Assembly: GCA_000384615.1 (NCBI GenBank)
Contig: ARQU01000010.1
Coordinates: 24,654-88,653 of the forward strand
Source: an alpha proteobacterium SCGC AAA536-G10
Lineage (GTDB): Bacteria > Pseudomonadota > Alphaproteobacteria > Puniceispirillales > Marisalimonadaceae
Direction of reading: 5' to 3'
DNA length: 64,000 nucleotides
Shown: piece by piece, positions 63,292 to 64,000 of the stretch
How positions within the stretch are numbered: position 1 is the stretch's first letter
Layout of the letters: each line of letters starts with the position of its first letter
Position numbers and translations under genes: made by a program
The notes under the pieces: generated by a model
What the model was told of the DNA's origin: nothing
Databases searched by the model: none
What the model saw: the letters and a program-made list of their open reading frames with translations, nothing else

Positions 63292-64000
63292 CTATTTAAT
63301 GTTTGTTTTATCTTTTCCTTTAAGTGCTAACATTTCTCTAGCTTCGTCTGAAGTAGCCACTTCCAAGGAAAGACCTTCTAAGATATCTCTAACTCTCTTT
63401 ACTTGGTCAGCATTTGTTTTGGCAAGATTACCAGGACCATCCCATAGAGAATCTTCAAGACCAACTCGGACGTGCGAGCCTAGTGAAGCACCTGTTGCAT
63501 TCATTTTCATTTGCGTTGCTCCAGCACCTACAACCGACCACTCATATCCTACATCGCCAAACAATTTATCTGCTATTTTTTTCAAATGAAGCAAATTATC
63601 CGCGTCCGCTCCTATTCCTCCCATAATACCCATTACAAATTGAATAAAGTAAGGCCCTTTCAGCATCCCTTCTCTATGGAAATAATGAAGATTATACAAA
63701 TGTCCAACATCATAACATTCAAACTCGAACCTGGTTCCATTTTCGTAACCAAGTGTCATAATATTTTCAATATCTTCAAACGTATTTTTGAAAAGAGAGT
63801 GTTTACTTCTTTCTAACATTTCCTTTTCCCAGGGAAATTTTAATTGATTATGTTTTTTCAACATTGGGAAAAGACCAAAATTCATAGATCCCATATTTAA
63901 TGAAGCAAGCTCTGGTTTAAAGTGCATAGCCGGTTTCATTCTTTCCTCCACAGTCATCTGTGGGCCTCCACCAGTTGTTATGTTTATAACAGCGTCACAC
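63292..64000 (-). CDS. beta-keto acid cleavage enzyme, BKACE family (partial)
   Basis: The frame is open from the stop at 63292 through the right edge; the visible 236 codons include 'CDAVINITTGGGPQMTVEERMKPAM' upstream of an internal ATG at 63957, so the gene starts beyond 64000. BKACE enzymes condense a 3-keto acid with acetyl-CoA to give acetoacetate plus a CoA ester. 'NTFEDIENIMTLGYENGTRFEFECYDVGHLYNLHYFHREGMLKGPYFIQFVMGIMGGIGA' and 'GAGATQMKMNATGASLGSHVRVGLEDSLWDGPGNLAKTNADQVKRVRDI' match the DUF849 core. Substrate could be 3-keto-5-aminohexanoate, dehydrocarnitine or similar. Confidence 0.9.
   Translation of the reverse strand, partial: CDAVINITTGGGPQMTVEERMKPAMHFKPELASLNMGSMNFGLFPMLKKHNQLKFPWEKEMLERSKHSLFKNTFEDIENIMTLGYENGTRFEFECYDVGHLYNLHYFHREGMLKGPYFIQFVMGIMGGIGADADNLLHLKKIADKLFGDVGYEWSVVGAGATQMKMNATGASLGSHVRVGLEDSLWDGPGNLAKTNADQVKRVRDILEGLSLEVATSDEAREMLALKGKDKTNIK

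Noticed and set aside
1..64000. CRISPR arrays, insertion sequences, prophage genes, rRNA or additional tRNAs
   Set aside because: No regularly spaced repeats, transposase or phage-like proteins were seen, and the remaining gaps are too short or lack cloverleaf features.

Overview
The window looks like chromosome from an AT-rich, streamlined marine-type alphaproteobacterium. Base composition is strongly AT-biased, no intergenic gap exceeds about 260 bases, and several convergent genes overlap at their 3' ends. The alphaproteobacterial assignment rests on gene content and order: dnaG next to rpoD, an ELM1-family protein, a prs-rplY-pth-ychF run, petABC coding a bc1 complex, NUDIX plus small membrane protein plus CCA-transferase, and a UbiK-YbjN-proC block. 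It is inference; a SAR11, HIMB59/AEGEAN-169 or similar low-GC lineage would fit, but I cannot place it more finely.

Layout. 1-2.8 kb: sugar-acid catabolism on the minus strand (a partial UxaA/SAF-type protein, an RraA-family aldolase, an IlvD/Edd dehydratase). 2.9-7.3 kb: tRNA-CAT, rpoD, dnaG, yqeY. 7.5-12.5 kb: carA, carB, greA. carB is broken by a 50-bp direct repeat with a 52-bp period. 12.5-17.7 kb: an Lrp regulator, an ELM1-like protein, SelO, MsrP and an aspartate-type aminotransferase. 17.8-23.2 kb: uvrB, uvrC, pgsA, moaD, moaE. 23.2-28.7 kb: ilvE, an OmpR/EnvZ-type two-component system, a TetR-like protein, proC, YbjN, UbiK-like. 28.7-34.6 kb: lgt, pgeF, prs, rplY, pth, ychF and a dienelactone hydrolase. 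34.6-40.5 kb: petC, petB, petA, hemF, CCA transferase, a small membrane protein, NUDIX. 40.5-50.3 kb: TSUP exporter, TIGR02186-type protein, UspA, cyclophilin, pyk, a small unknown, GST, thiolase, modC, modB, an alpha/beta hydrolase, YajQ.

50.4-64 kb is the most accessory part. An AspH/LpxO-like hydroxylase is followed by a seven-gene minus-strand block: homodimeric-type 2-oxoacid dehydrogenase E1, PEP-mutase/isocitrate-lyase family enzyme, two zinc alcohol dehydrogenases, and cobalt-type nitrile hydratase alpha, beta and accessory protein. An Lrp-family regulator diverges from this block, and the shared intergenic region holds a perfect 7-3-7 palindrome matching the known Lrp consensus at 14 of 15 positions. 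Then come an epoxide-hydrolase/dehalogenase-like protein, a PLP aminotransferase, an SCP2-like small protein coupled to an alpha/beta hydrolase, an SDR and a partial beta-keto acid cleavage enzyme running off the right edge.

Themes linking genes across the window: molybdenum use (moaDE, modBC, msrP), protein redox repair (selO beside msrP), and catabolism of small organic acids, nitriles and alcohols. I saw no insertion sequence, phage gene, CRISPR array or rRNA. The strongest oddities are the carB duplication and the Lrp-controlled nitrile hydratase/E1 block.
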